Part shown: piece by piece, positions 1 to 12,313 of the stretch
Numbering within the stretch: the first letter of the stretch is position 1
Layout: the number at the start of each line of letters is the position of its first letter
Assembly (NCBI GenBank): GCA_027482245.1
Contig: JAIXWG010000064.1
Span: forward strand, 1 to 64,000
Reading direction: 5' to 3'
DNA from: Acetobacteraceae bacterium
GTDB taxonomy: Bacteria; Pseudomonadota; Alphaproteobacteria; Acetobacterales; Acetobacteraceae
Length of the DNA: 64,000 nt
Notes under the pieces: generated by a model
Told to the model about the DNA's origin: nothing
What the model saw: the letters and a program-made list of their open reading frames with translations, nothing else
The model's database searches: none
Translations under genes and position numbers: made by a program

Positions 1-1530
<1,530 letters not shown>

Positions 1531-1614
1531 GCCTTCATCCGCTCCGTCAACGGCGCAACGCAGTGCCGCGGGGTTTTGCCCGTGGCACGCCGAAGCGCGT
1601 TAAGACCTTCACCT

Positions 1615-3480
1615 TCAATGCCCACCACCGATGGCCGCGTCGCCCGCGGCCTCGGCGCCATCCGTTTCCGTCCACTCGCCGCGTCGCAGCGCGGCCAGGG
1701 TCATCTTCAGCCGGATCAGGCGCTGCTGCGCCCGGGCCTGCGCCGCTGGGTCGCTGGCCGCGTCCCAGTCGCGCTGCGCTGCCATCCGGTCTTCCTCCAG
1801 CTCGGCCTCGCCCCGCAGAAGCCCGAAGAAGTGCCACCAGGCCTCCAGCGCGTCCTTCGGCTGGGCCTCCGGGCCGGCGGCTTCCGGAAGGCCGGGGTCC
1901 CGCAGCAAGGCCGTCACCAATTCCCCCCACCCGTCCCGGGCGAGTTGGTCCATCAGGCCGATGGAGTCAAGTTCATGGCCGCCTGCGAGCCAACGGAGCA
2001 GGCAGGCCCGGCAATCCGCCAGAAGCGGGTCGCCGAGATCGAGGCCCGCGAAGACCTCCTCCACCTCCGGCAGCAACCAGGGATGGCGGATGGTGATGGC
2101 GACCAGCGCCCGGGCCTGGGCGATGCGGACGCGCCCCGGGGTGATGGCGGGGCGGATGCGCGGCACCACCACCTTGCGCGCGCCGGGCCGGCCGGGGGCG
2201 CCGCCGAAGGCGGGCTTCTGCGCGCGCGTGCTCTCGAAGAACCGCTCCAGCAGGGCGCGGCGGTATTCGGCGGCCAGGGACTTGTCCGCGATCTGGTTCG
2301 CCACCTCCGCCAGCCGGTTGCGCAGGCTGGCGCGCTGTTCGGGCGTGGCGGCCGGGCGGCCTTCCGTCAGCAGGCCGTAGAGCGCTTCCGACAGCGGCCG
2401 GGCGCCATCCAGCACCGCCTGGAATCCGGCGGCGCCGCGGCGGGAGACCAGCGTATCCGGATCCTCCCCGGCCGGCAGGGTGGCCAGGCGCAGGCTGCGT
2501 TCGGTGGTCAGCAGCGGCAGCGCGGCCTCCGCCGCCCTTGCCGCCGCCCGCGCGCCCGCGCCATCGCCGTCGAAGCAGAGGACGGGTTCGGGGCTGAGGC
2601 GCCACAGCTCCTCCATCTGCTCCGGCGTCAGCGCGGTGCCGAGGGGCGCGACCGCGCCCCCGAAGCCGGCCTGGTGCAGGGCGATCACGTCCATGTAGCC
2701 CTCCACCGCCACCACCGCCGCGCCCCGGAAGGCGGCTTCCCGGGCCAGGTCCACGCCGTAGAGGTTGCGGCGCTTGGAGAAGACCGCCGTCTCCGGCCCG
2801 TTCACGTACTTCGGCTGGCCATCGCCCAGGATGCGCCCGCCGAAGGACACGACGCGCCCGCGCCGGTCCCGGATTGGGAAGATGACCCGGTTGAAGTAAA
2901 GGTCCGAATAACCCTCACCGCTTTCGCGTTCGCGGATCAGACCGGCTTCCGCCAGCTGTTCCTGGGTGATGCCATCCGTCTTCAGGTCGGCGGCGATGGC
3001 CCCGCGCCCGCCGCCGGACCAGCCGAGGCCGAAGCGCGCGATCGTCTCCTCGCTCAGCCCGCGCCGGCGGAGATAGGCCAGCCCCTCCGCCCCTTCCGGC
3101 ATCCTGAGCCGCCGCTGGAAGGCCTGGGCGGCGGCTTCGAGCACGCCATAGAGGTCCCGCGCCGCCCTCTCCCGCGCCGCGGCTTCGGGCGTGGGCTTCG
3201 GCACCTCCAGCCCCGCCTCCTGCGCCAGGCGTTCGACGGCTTCGGGAAACCCCTGGCCCTCCGCCTTCATGACGAAGGTGATGGCATCCCCATGCGCGCC
3301 GCAGCCGAAGCAGTGGAAGTGGTCGTCATAGACGTAGAAGGAGGGTGTCTTCTCCCCGTGGAAGGGGCAGCAGCCCTTCCAGTTCCGGCCTGACTTGGTC
3401 AGCCGGGTCTTGCGCTGGATCAGCGGCGCCAGCGGGGTGCGGGCGCGCAACTCGTCCAGGAATTGCGGGGGCAGCGCCAT
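1615..3480 (-). CDS. dnaG: DNA primase DnaG
   Basis: Makes the RNA primers for chromosome replication at the fork with DnaB helicase. The 621-residue protein has the expected order: an N-terminal CHC2 zinc finger (C38, H41, C57 and C60, in CCPFH and CFGCG), the catalytic core, and a Toprim domain with VEGYMDVIAL and the acidic FDGDGAG metal site, then a C-terminal DnaB-interaction region. Length is normal for the family (about 580-650). It sits between yqeY and rpoD, all leftward, so it is probably co-transcribed with rpoD. The start at 3480 puts the zinc finger at the usual distance from the N terminus. Confidence 0.97.
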   Translation of the reverse strand: MALPPQFLDELRARTPLAPLIQRKTRLTKSGRNWKGCCPFHGEKTPSFYVYDDHFHCFGCGAHGDAITFVMKAEGQGFPEAVERLAQEAGLEVPKPTPEAAARERAARDLYGVLEAAAQAFQRRLRMPEGAEGLAYLRRRGLSEETIARFGLGWSGGGRGAIAADLKTDGITQEQLAEAGLIRERESGEGYSDLYFNRVIFPIRDRRGRVVSFGGRILGDGQPKYVNGPETAVFSKRRNLYGVDLAREAAFRGAAVVAVEGYMDVIALHQAGFGGAVAPLGTALTPEQMEELWRLSPEPVLCFDGDGAGARAAARAAEAALPLLTTERSLRLATLPAGEDPDTLVSRRGAAGFQAVLDGARPLSEALYGLLTEGRPAATPEQRASLRNRLAEVANQIADKSLAAEYRRALLERFFESTRAQKPAFGGAPGRPGARKVVVPRIRPAITPGRVRIAQARALVAITIRHPWLLPEVEEVFAGLDLGDPLLADCRACLLRWLAGGHELDSIGLMDQLARDGWGELVTALLRDPGLPEAAGPEAQPKDALEAWWHFFGLLRGEAELEEDRMAAQRDWDAASDPAAQARAQQRLIRLKMTLAALRRGEWTETDGAEAAGDAAIGGGH

Positions 3481-3692
3481 GCCGGCCCCTTAGCATGCCG
3501 AACGCGGGGGCAAGGACGGGCGCCAAGAATTCTTCGGGGCTTCCGGCCCGAGCGTGCCGGCCAGCGGGCCCCGCATTGGCGAGACGTACTGGCCAGCGCC
3601 TGCATGCCGTGCTTCGCGGCGGAGATCGCCGCCGCGCCGCTGGGGGCGCGGGGGTGGTTCCGCCGGGTGCGGGAGGGCTGGCCCCTCCGGCC

Positions 3693-4157
3693 TCAGCCCC
3701 CGAGCTTGGCCTTCACCAGCGGGCCGGCCTTGGCCATGTCCAGCACCGCCCCGTGCTTTGCCTTCAGCACGGCCATGACCTTGCCCATCTCCTTGATGGA
3801 GGTGGCGCCGGATTCCGCCACGGCGTCGGCGACGGCCGCTTCCATGGCGGCGCCGTCCATCTGCTGGGGCAGGAAGGATTCGATCGTCGCGATCTCGAAC
3901 TCCTCCTTCTCGGCCAGTTCCGGCCGGCCGCCCTGGCGGTACATGGTCGCGCTCTCGGCGCGGGACTTCACCATGCCGCGCAGCATGGCGACGATCTGGT
4001 CGTCCGGCACCTTGTCCACGCCCGAGGGGCGGGCGGCGATGTCCACATCCTTGAGCTTGGCCGTGATCATGCGGATGGCGGAGGTCTTCGGCGCATCCTT
4101 GGCGATCATGGCGGCCTTGAGGGCCTCGGTGAAACGGGCGCGGAGATCGTCGGCCAT
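3693..4157 (-). CDS. GatB/YqeY domain protein
   Basis: A 154-residue YqeY-family protein (MADDLRARFTEALKAAMIAK...), helical and related to the tail domain of the GatB amidotransferase subunit. Its exact cellular role is unsettled; the tail domain in GatB contacts tRNA. Recognisable family segments are RMITAKLKDVDIA, EKEEFEIATIESFLPQQM and IKEMGKVMAVLKAK. The ATG at 4157 is preceded by a perfect AGGAGG seven bases away, which rejects the longer in-frame extension reaching to 4622. It is the first gene of the leftward yqeY-dnaG-rpoD group and is divergent from carA, an arrangement common in Alphaproteobacteria. A GGAGGG/CCCTCC hairpin just past the stop (3672-3688) could attenuate transcription into dnaG. 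Confidence 0.92.
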   Translation of the reverse strand: MADDLRARFTEALKAAMIAKDAPKTSAIRMITAKLKDVDIAARPSGVDKVPDDQIVAMLRGMVKSRAESATMYRQGGRPELAEKEEFEIATIESFLPQQMDGAAMEAAVADAVAESGATSIKEMGKVMAVLKAKHGAVLDMAKAGPLVKAKLGG

Positions 4158-4200
4158 GGGAAATCCTCCTGGGGTGGGGGCGCTGTAGCACGGGAGGGCG

Positions 4201-4255
4201 GCTGGGAAAAATCTTCCCAGCCCGCGACTCCGGTTGCGGCCGGAAGTTTTTTCCC
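4201..4255. promoter_or_regulatory. paired inverted motifs in the yqeY/carA divergent promoter region
   Basis: The 112-bp gap between the divergent starts holds a perfect palindrome at 4201-4221 (8-bp arms GCTGGGAA and TTCCCAGC around a 5-base centre). A second copy of its core lies on the opposite strand at 4242-4255: GGGAAAAATCTTCC (4204-4217) and the reverse complement of the second site, GGGAAAAAACTTCC, agree at 13 of 14 positions. Two oppositely oriented copies 24 bases apart in a bidirectional promoter look like a regulator-binding array. The binding protein is unknown; the HTH domain at the start of the downstream reading frame is one candidate (inference). Confidence 0.5.
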
Positions 4256-4269
4256 ACATATGACGCGGC

Positions 4270-5658
4270 ATGCGCACGGTCGATGACGTCATCACCCTGC
4301 TGGGCGGCGCGGAAGCGGCGGCCCAGCGCCTCGGCATCGGGACGGAGGCCGTGCGCAAGTGGCGCCAGGCCCGCGCCATCCCGGCCAAGCACTGGCCCGC
4401 CATCCTGGGCGCCACGGGATTGTCCCTGGCCGACCTGCCCCAAGTCGCTGACAACGCCCCCCGCAAGACCCGCATGGAGACCGCCCCGGTGACCGAGACG
4501 ACCCCGATTGCCCCCGAAGGCGCCACCGCCGCCCTCGTCCTGGCCGATGGGTCCGTCTTCTGGGGCCGCGGCTTCGGCGCGCACAACACGACGGTCGCCG
4601 AGATCTGCTTCAACACCTCCATGACCGGGTACCAGGAGGTGCTGACCGATCCCTCCTATGCCGGGCAGACCATCTGCTTCACCTTCCCCCATATCGGCAA
4701 TGTCGGCGCCAATGCCGAGGATATCGAGGCGGTGACGCCCGCGGCCCGGGGGCTGATCGTCAAGCAGGACGTCACCGATCCCTCCAACTACCGCGCGACC
4801 CGGCACCTCGATGACTGGCTGAAGTCGCATGGCGTGCCGGGCATCGCGGGCATCGACACCCGCGCGCTGACGGCCCGCATCCGCGACGGCGGCGCGCCGA
4901 ACGGCGTGCTGGCCCACCCCGCCGACGGCGCCTTCGACATCCCGGCCCTGATCGCCATGGCGAAGGAATGGCCGGGGCTGGAGGGGATGGACCTGGCGAA
5001 GCAGGTCTCCACCCGCCAGACCTATGGCTGGGACGAGGCCGAATGGGCCTGGGGCCAGGGCTACGCCACCCAGACGGCGCCGAAGGTGAAGGTGGTCGCC
5101 GTCGATTACGGCGCCAAGCGCAACATCCTGCGCTGCCTGGCTGCCGCCGGCTGCGCCGTCACGGTCGTGCCGGCGACGGCGACGGCCGAGGACATCCTGA
5201 GCCACAATCCCGATGGCGTCTTCCTCTCCAACGGCCCCGGCGACCCCGCCGCCACCGGCGCATACGCCGTGCCGGCGATCCAGGGCGTGCTGGAGAAGGG
5301 CGTGCCCGTCTTCGGCATCTGCCTCGGCCACCAGCTGCTGGCGCTGTCGCTCGGCGCCAAGACCTTCAAGCTGGATCGCGGCCACCGCGGCGCGAACCAG
5401 CCGGTGAAGGATCTGGTGACGGGCAAGGTGGAGATTACCTCCCAGAACCACGGCTTCGCGGTGGATGATAAGACGCTGCCCGACGGCGTGACGGTGACGC
5501 ATCGGAGCCTCTTCGACGGCACCAATGAGGGCATCGCGAGCAGCCGGTACCCGGCCTTCTCCGTGCAGTACCACCCGGAGGCCTCGCCCGGCCCGACGGA
5601 CAGCCACCATCTCTTCAAGCGCTTCGTGGGCATGATCGAGACGCGCAAGGCGGGCTAA
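4270..5658 (+). CDS. carA: Carbamoyl-phosphate synthase small subunit, with N-terminal HTH domain in frame
   Basis: Glutaminase subunit that supplies ammonia to CarB for carbamoyl phosphate (arginine and pyrimidine synthesis). The CarA part begins near residue 69 and ends with a class I amidotransferase domain: nucleophile Cys351 in FGICLGHQLL and the His/Glu pair in QYHPEASPGPTDS. Residues 1-68, however, are not CarA. They read as a small Cro/YdaS-like helix-turn-helix (DDVITLLGG, AAQRLGIGTEAVRKW, AIPAKHWPAI), joined without a stop codon. The whole frame is 462 residues; from the internal ATG at 4474 it would be 394, the normal size. Neither start has a good ribosome site. Either a real fusion is made, or CarA also initiates internally. 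Confidence 0.95.
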   Translation: MRTVDDVITLLGGAEAAAQRLGIGTEAVRKWRQARAIPAKHWPAILGATGLSLADLPQVADNAPRKTRMETAPVTETTPIAPEGATAALVLADGSVFWGRGFGAHNTTVAEICFNTSMTGYQEVLTDPSYAGQTICFTFPHIGNVGANAEDIEAVTPAARGLIVKQDVTDPSNYRATRHLDDWLKSHGVPGIAGIDTRALTARIRDGGAPNGVLAHPADGAFDIPALIAMAKEWPGLEGMDLAKQVSTRQTYGWDEAEWAWGQGYATQTAPKVKVVAVDYGAKRNILRCLAAAGCAVTVVPATATAEDILSHNPDGVFLSNGPGDPAATGAYAVPAIQGVLEKGVPVFGICLGHQLLALSLGAKTFKLDRGHRGANQPVKDLVTGKVEITSQNHGFAVDDKTLPDGVTVTHRSLFDGTNEGIASSRYPAFSVQYHPEASPGPTDSHHLFKRFVGMIETRKAG

Positions 5659-5669
5659 GGGCCGGGCCG

Positions 5670-6302
5670 ATGCCCTCCGCCGACACGTTCCTCGTCTTCG
5701 CGCTGCTCTCGCTCGGCCTGGCGGTCACGCCGGGGCCGAACATGCTCTACCTCGTCTCGCGGTCGCTCGCGCGGGGGACGGGGGCGGGGATGGTGTCGCT
5801 CGCGGGGTGTCAGGTGGGCTCGCTGACCATCATGGTCTGCGCGGCGGCCGGCATCACGGCGGCGCTGCTGGCGGTGCCCTATGCGTGGGACGTGCTGCGG
5901 CTGGGCGGTGCGGCCTACCTGCTGTTCCTGGCCTGGCAATGCGTGCGGCCCGGCGGGCAGCCGATCTTCGCGCCCCGCGCGATGCCGCGGGAGCCCGCGC
6001 CGCGGCTGTTCATGGTGGGCTTCGCGACGGCGGCACTGAACCCGAAGGTGGCGCTGTTCTACATGGCGGTGCTGCCGCCCTTCCTCGATTCCGATCGCGG
6101 CAGCCTCTTCGTCCAGGCGGCGATCCTCGGCTTCGTCCAGATCGCGGTCTGCACGCTGTGGGATGCGGTGCTGGTCTGGGGCGCGGCGGGCACGGCGCGG
6201 TTCCTCTCGACCAAGCCGCTCTGGATGGCGGTGCAGCGCTGGGTGCTGGGCGGCGCGCTGGCGCTGCTGGCGGTGAAACTCGCGACGGAGAGCCGGGCAT
6301 GA
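5670..6302 (+). CDS. LysE/RhtB family amino-acid exporter
   Basis: Inner-membrane exporter of the LysE superfamily, 210 residues, the normal size. The N-terminal signature is clear (LAVTPGPNMLYLVSRSLARG), and about six hydrophobic segments follow, including MVSLAGCQVGSLTIMVCAA and the mid-protein GFATAALNPKVALFYMAVLP that is highly conserved in RhtB-type members. Substrate is probably an amino acid (homoserine, threonine, lysine or a relative) but cannot be read from sequence. It begins 11 bp after carA and its stop overlaps the start of the next small gene (ATGA), so it probably belongs to the carA-carB transcript. Confidence 0.9.
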   Translation: MPSADTFLVFALLSLGLAVTPGPNMLYLVSRSLARGTGAGMVSLAGCQVGSLTIMVCAAAGITAALLAVPYAWDVLRLGGAAYLLFLAWQCVRPGGQPIFAPRAMPREPAPRLFMVGFATAALNPKVALFYMAVLPPFLDSDRGSLFVQAAILGFVQIAVCTLWDAVLVWGAAGTARFLSTKPLWMAVQRWVLGGALALLAVKLATESRA

Positions 6303-6565
6303 ACGACATCGCCCTCGGGCTGTTCGCGCTGGCCTATTCGGGCCTGGTGCTCTTCACCGTCGCGTCGTCGTTGCGGCGGCTCTATCCGCCCGTGCGGTCG
6401 GCGGTGCTGGCCTTCGTGCTGTCCGTCACCGTGCATGGCGCGACGACGCTGATGATGGGCGATGCCGCCACCCTCGCCTTCTTCTTCTGGGCCGTGCCCC
6501 ACGCCCTGATCCTGCCGCTGCTGCTGTTCAGCGCGCGGCGCCAAGCCAGATCGACCGGAGCCTGA
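6299..6565 (+). CDS. Small integral membrane protein, unknown function
   Basis: An 88-residue protein with about three hydrophobic segments ([55 protein letters not shown]) and a basic C-terminal tail. The ATG overlaps the LysE-type exporter stop as ATGA, and the stop is one base from the carB start, so translation is likely coupled on both sides. I do not recognise a family. The tight coupling suggests it is a genuine gene of the carA-lysE-carB transcript and perhaps works with the exporter. Confidence 0.7.
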   Translation: MNDIALGLFALAYSGLVLFTVASSLRRLYPPVRSAVLAFVLSVTVHGATTLMMGDAATLAFFFWAVPHALILPLLLFSARRQARSTGA

Positions 6566-6566
6566 C

Positions 6567-9812
<3,246 letters not shown>

Positions 9813-9824
9813 GCGGGCGGGGTG

Positions 9825-9844
9825 GGGGCGGAAGCTCCCGCCCC
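9825..9844 (+). terminator. Hairpin after carB
   Basis: GGGGCGG (9825-9831) pairs with CCGCCCC (9838-9844) around a six-base loop, 12 bp past the carB stop. Only a short mixed T tract follows (CTTGCCTGTT), so termination may be weak or Rho-assisted. Confidence 0.5.
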
Positions 9845-9947
9845 GCTTGCCTGTTCCAGCCCCGGCCAGAACATGCTTGCATGGTGCCAGCCCGCTCTTC
9901 CGGGTCCGGCACCGCTGGCGGATCGGTGCCGGGCGAGGCAGGGCCCG

Positions 9948-9989
9948 CTAGGGCACGCTGCGTTCACTTGAACGCAGCTCGTGCCCTAG
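9948..9989. repeat. 42-bp interrupted palindrome upstream of greA
   Basis: Outer arms CTAGGGCACG (9948-9957) and CGTGCCCTAG (9980-9989) enclose inner arms CTGCGTTCA (9958-9966) and TGAACGCAG (9969-9977), with CT at the tip and a two-base bulge. With the next palindrome it fills the carB-greA gap and looks like a dispersed intergenic repeat (REP/MITE-like) rather than a protein operator. No second copy of this sequence was noticed in the window. Confidence 0.65.
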
Positions 9990-10000
9990 AAGCCTTTGAA

Positions 10001-10054
10001 ACTAGAGCAAGAAATACGTTCAGATGATGCCATCTGAACGTATATTGCTCTAGT
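10001..10054. repeat. 54-bp palindrome upstream of greA
   Basis: Outer arms ACTAGAGCAA (10001-10010) and TTGCTCTAGT (10045-10054) flank a perfect 13-bp stem ATACGTTCAGATG / CATCTGAACGTAT (10014-10026 and 10031-10043) with a four-base loop. It is AT-richer than its surroundings and starts 12 bp after the previous palindrome. Both contain a GTTCA/TGAAC core and a CTAG end, so they appear to be related repeats. It ends 38 bp before the greA start, so it would lie in the greA 5' leader or promoter. Confidence 0.7.
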
Positions 10055-10092
10055 CTGTCACCGCTGTCAGTTGCCTGGAGGATAGACGCGAC

Positions 10093-10566
10093 GTGCAGAA
10101 GTTCCCCATGACCGCCGAAGGTCTCGCCCGGCTGGAGGAGGAACTCCGTCAGCTCAAGGCCGAGGAACGCCCCGCCGTGATCCGCGCGATCGCGGAGGCG
10201 CGTGCGCATGGCGACCTGTCCGAGAATGCGGAGTACCACGCGGCGCGGGAGAAGCAGTCCTTCATCGAGGGCCGCATCGCCGAGCTGGAATCCGTCATCC
10301 CCTCCGCGGAGGTCATCGACACCTCCAAGCTCACCGGCAACCAGGTGCGCTTCGGCGCGCATGTGACGGTGGTGGATGAGGAGACGGAGGACGAGAAGAC
10401 CTACCGCATCGTCGGCCAGCACGAGGCCGACATGAAGAAGGGCTCCATCTCCATCTCCTCGCCGCTCGCCAAGGCGCTGATCGGCAAGAAGGTCGGCGAC
10501 AGCGTCGAGGTCCCGGCCCCCGGCGGCGCCAAGGTGTATGAGATCGCGGGCGTCCGCTTCGTCTGA
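10093..10566 (+). CDS. greA: Transcription elongation factor GreA
   Basis: Rescues backtracked RNA polymerase by stimulating cleavage of the extruded RNA 3' end. It has 157 residues, a normal length. The N-terminal coiled coil ([20 protein letters not shown]) bears the catalytic tip [11 protein letters not shown] with its acidic residues, and the C-terminal FKBP-like half ends in [18 protein letters not shown] and [10 protein letters not shown]. The start is GTG at 10093: a GGAGG lies 11 bases upstream, whereas the internal ATG (10108) is too far away. ilvA follows after 12 bp, so the two are probably co-transcribed. Confidence 0.96.
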   Translation: MQKFPMTAEGLARLEEELRQLKAEERPAVIRAIAEARAHGDLSENAEYHAAREKQSFIEGRIAELESVIPSAEVIDTSKLTGNQVRFGAHVTVVDEETEDEKTYRIVGQHEADMKKGSISISSPLAKALIGKKVGDSVEVPAPGGAKVYEIAGVRFV

Positions 10567-10578
10567 TAAGGCCCGCCC

Positions 10579-11829
10579 ATGTCGCCTGTCCGCGCGCTCG
10601 CCCCGGTGATGGAGCATCCCGCCCCCGCCTCCCTCACGCTCGCGGATGTGCGCGCGGCGGCGGCGCGGATCGCGGGCGCGGTCATCCGCACGCCGACCAT
10701 CCGCTGCGATGCGCTGTCCCGTGCGACGGGTGCCACCATCCACCTGAAGCTCGACAATCTGCAGGCCACCGGCGCCTTCAAGGAACGGGGTGCCGCCAAC
10801 CGCATCGCGCTGCTGACGGCGCGGGAGAAGGCGGCTGGTGTCATCGCCATGTCGGCCGGCAACCACGCCCAGGCCGTGGCGCGCCATGCCTCGCTGGCCG
10901 GCATCAACGCCACCATCGTCATGCCGCGCTTCACGCCGGCCACCAAGGTGACGCGGACGGAAGGCTGGGGCGCCAAGGTGGTGCTGCATGGGGAGACGCT
11001 GGCCGAGGCCGCGGCCCATGCGCATGAACTGGCGCTGCGGGATGGCCTGACCTTCGTCCACCCCTATGACGATCCCGGCGTCATCGCCGGCCAGGGCACC
11101 GCGGCGCTCGAGATGCTGGAGGATTTTCCCCAGCTGGACGCGCTGGCGATCCCGGTCGGCGGCGGCGGGCTTCTGGCGGGCTGCGCCACCGCGGCCCTCG
11201 AACTCCGCCCCGGCATCCAGGTCTTCGGCGTGGAGGTCGAGGGCTATCCCGCCATGGCGCAGCGCCTGGCCGGGGAGCCCGTGGCCGTGGGCGGGCCGAC
11301 CGTCGCCGAGGGTATCGCCGTGCGCGATGTCGGCGAGGTGCCCTACGCCATGCTGAAGCGACTCGGCACCGAAGTGCTGGTGGTGCCGGAACGCGCGGTG
11401 GAGCAGGCCATCGCCATGCTGGCCGAGGGCGCCAAGCTGGTGGCGGAGGGCGCGGGTGCCGCGGGCCTCGCCGCCGTGCTGGCCTATCCCGGGCGTTTCG
11501 CGGGCAAGGCCGTCGGCATTCCCGTCTGCGGCGGCAACATCGACGCCCGCGCGCTGTCCAACGTGCTGCTGCGCCAGCTGCTGCGGGATGGCCGCATCCT
11601 GCGGCTGCATTTCGACATCCCCGACCGCCCCGGCATGCTTGCCGACATCGCGGCGCGCATCTCCGCCCTTGGTGGCAACGTCATCGAGGTGAACCACCAG
11701 CAGCTCTTCGGCGCGCCGACGGTGCAGTCCACCGAGCTGTACCTGATGGTGGAGGTGCGCGACGGCGCGCAGGGCAACGCCATCATCGCGGCCCTGCAGG
11801 CGGCCTCCTACGTGGTGCGGCGGGGCTGA
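10579..11829 (+). CDS. ilvA: Threonine ammonia-lyase (threonine dehydratase)
   Basis: PLP enzyme converting threonine to 2-oxobutanoate and ammonia, feeding isoleucine synthesis. The PLP lysine is K68 in GAFKERGA, the phosphate-binding loop is IPVGGGGLLAGC, and SAGNHAQAVA is the typical substrate loop. After residue about 330 comes a single ACT domain (LHFDIPDRPGMLADIAARIS). That makes a 416-residue protein of the shorter IlvA/TdcB-like class, which has one ACT domain rather than the paired C-terminal regulatory domains of the long enterobacterial IlvA. Allosteric control by isoleucine is plausible but not visible in sequence. Confidence 0.92.
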   Translation: MSPVRALAPVMEHPAPASLTLADVRAAAARIAGAVIRTPTIRCDALSRATGATIHLKLDNLQATGAFKERGAANRIALLTAREKAAGVIAMSAGNHAQAVARHASLAGINATIVMPRFTPATKVTRTEGWGAKVVLHGETLAEAAAHAHELALRDGLTFVHPYDDPGVIAGQGTAALEMLEDFPQLDALAIPVGGGGLLAGCATAALELRPGIQVFGVEVEGYPAMAQRLAGEPVAVGGPTVAEGIAVRDVGEVPYAMLKRLGTEVLVVPERAVEQAIAMLAEGAKLVAEGAGAAGLAAVLAYPGRFAGKAVGIPVCGGNIDARALSNVLLRQLLRDGRILRLHFDIPDRPGMLADIAARISALGGNVIEVNHQQLFGAPTVQSTELYLMVEVRDGAQGNAIIAALQAASYVVRRG

Positions 11830-11833
11830 GGCG

Positions 11834-12313
11834 GTGCGGGGGCACTGCACCTGCCGCCGCATCCGCTACGAGATCACGTCGAAGCCCCTCTTCGTCCATG
11901 GCTGCCATTGCCGCTGGTGCCAGCGGGAGACGGGGTCGGCCTTCGCCACCAATGCGATGATCGAGACCGACCGCATCCTGCTGACGGCCGATGCGCCGGA
12001 GCTGGTGGACACGCCGTCGGCCAGCGGCCGCGGCCAGAAGATCATGCGCTGCCCCAGCTGCCGCGTCGCGGTCTGGAGCCACTATCCCGGCGCCGGCCCG
12101 CGCTTCGCCTTCCTCCGCGTCGGCACGCTGGAGAATCCGGACCTGTTCCCGCCGGACATCCACATCTTCACCAGTTCCAAGCAGCCCTGGGTGGTGCTGC
12201 CGCCGGGCGTGCCGGCGGTGCCGGAATACTACGACCGGGAGGAATACTGGCCGGCGGAAAGCCTGGCGCGGCGGCAGGCCGTGATCAGCGCGGCCTCCTT
12301 CAACGCGGATTGA
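11834..12313 (+). CDS. GFA/CENP-V-type zinc-binding protein
   Basis: A 159-residue protein of the glutathione-dependent formaldehyde-activating enzyme (GFA/CENP-V) superfamily. The zinc ligands are C5 and C7 (GHCTCRRI), C24/C26/C29 (HGCHCRWC) and C72/C75 (RCPSC), all in the canonical layout. Most family members lack a proven substrate, so formaldehyde activation should not be assumed. It starts with GTG four bases after the ilvA stop, and its 3' end overlaps the convergent hydrolase gene by 14 bp. Confidence 0.88.
   Translation: MRGHCTCRRIRYEITSKPLFVHGCHCRWCQRETGSAFATNAMIETDRILLTADAPELVDTPSASGRGQKIMRCPSCRVAVWSHYPGAGPRFAFLRVGTLENPDLFPPDIHIFTSSKQPWVVLPPGVPAVPEYYDREEYWPAESLARRQAVISAASFNAD

Noticed and set aside
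3490-5610. 706-codon minus-strand open frame opposite carA and overlapping yqeY
   Set aside because: Antisense to carA and in a different frame from yqeY; no recognisable domain.
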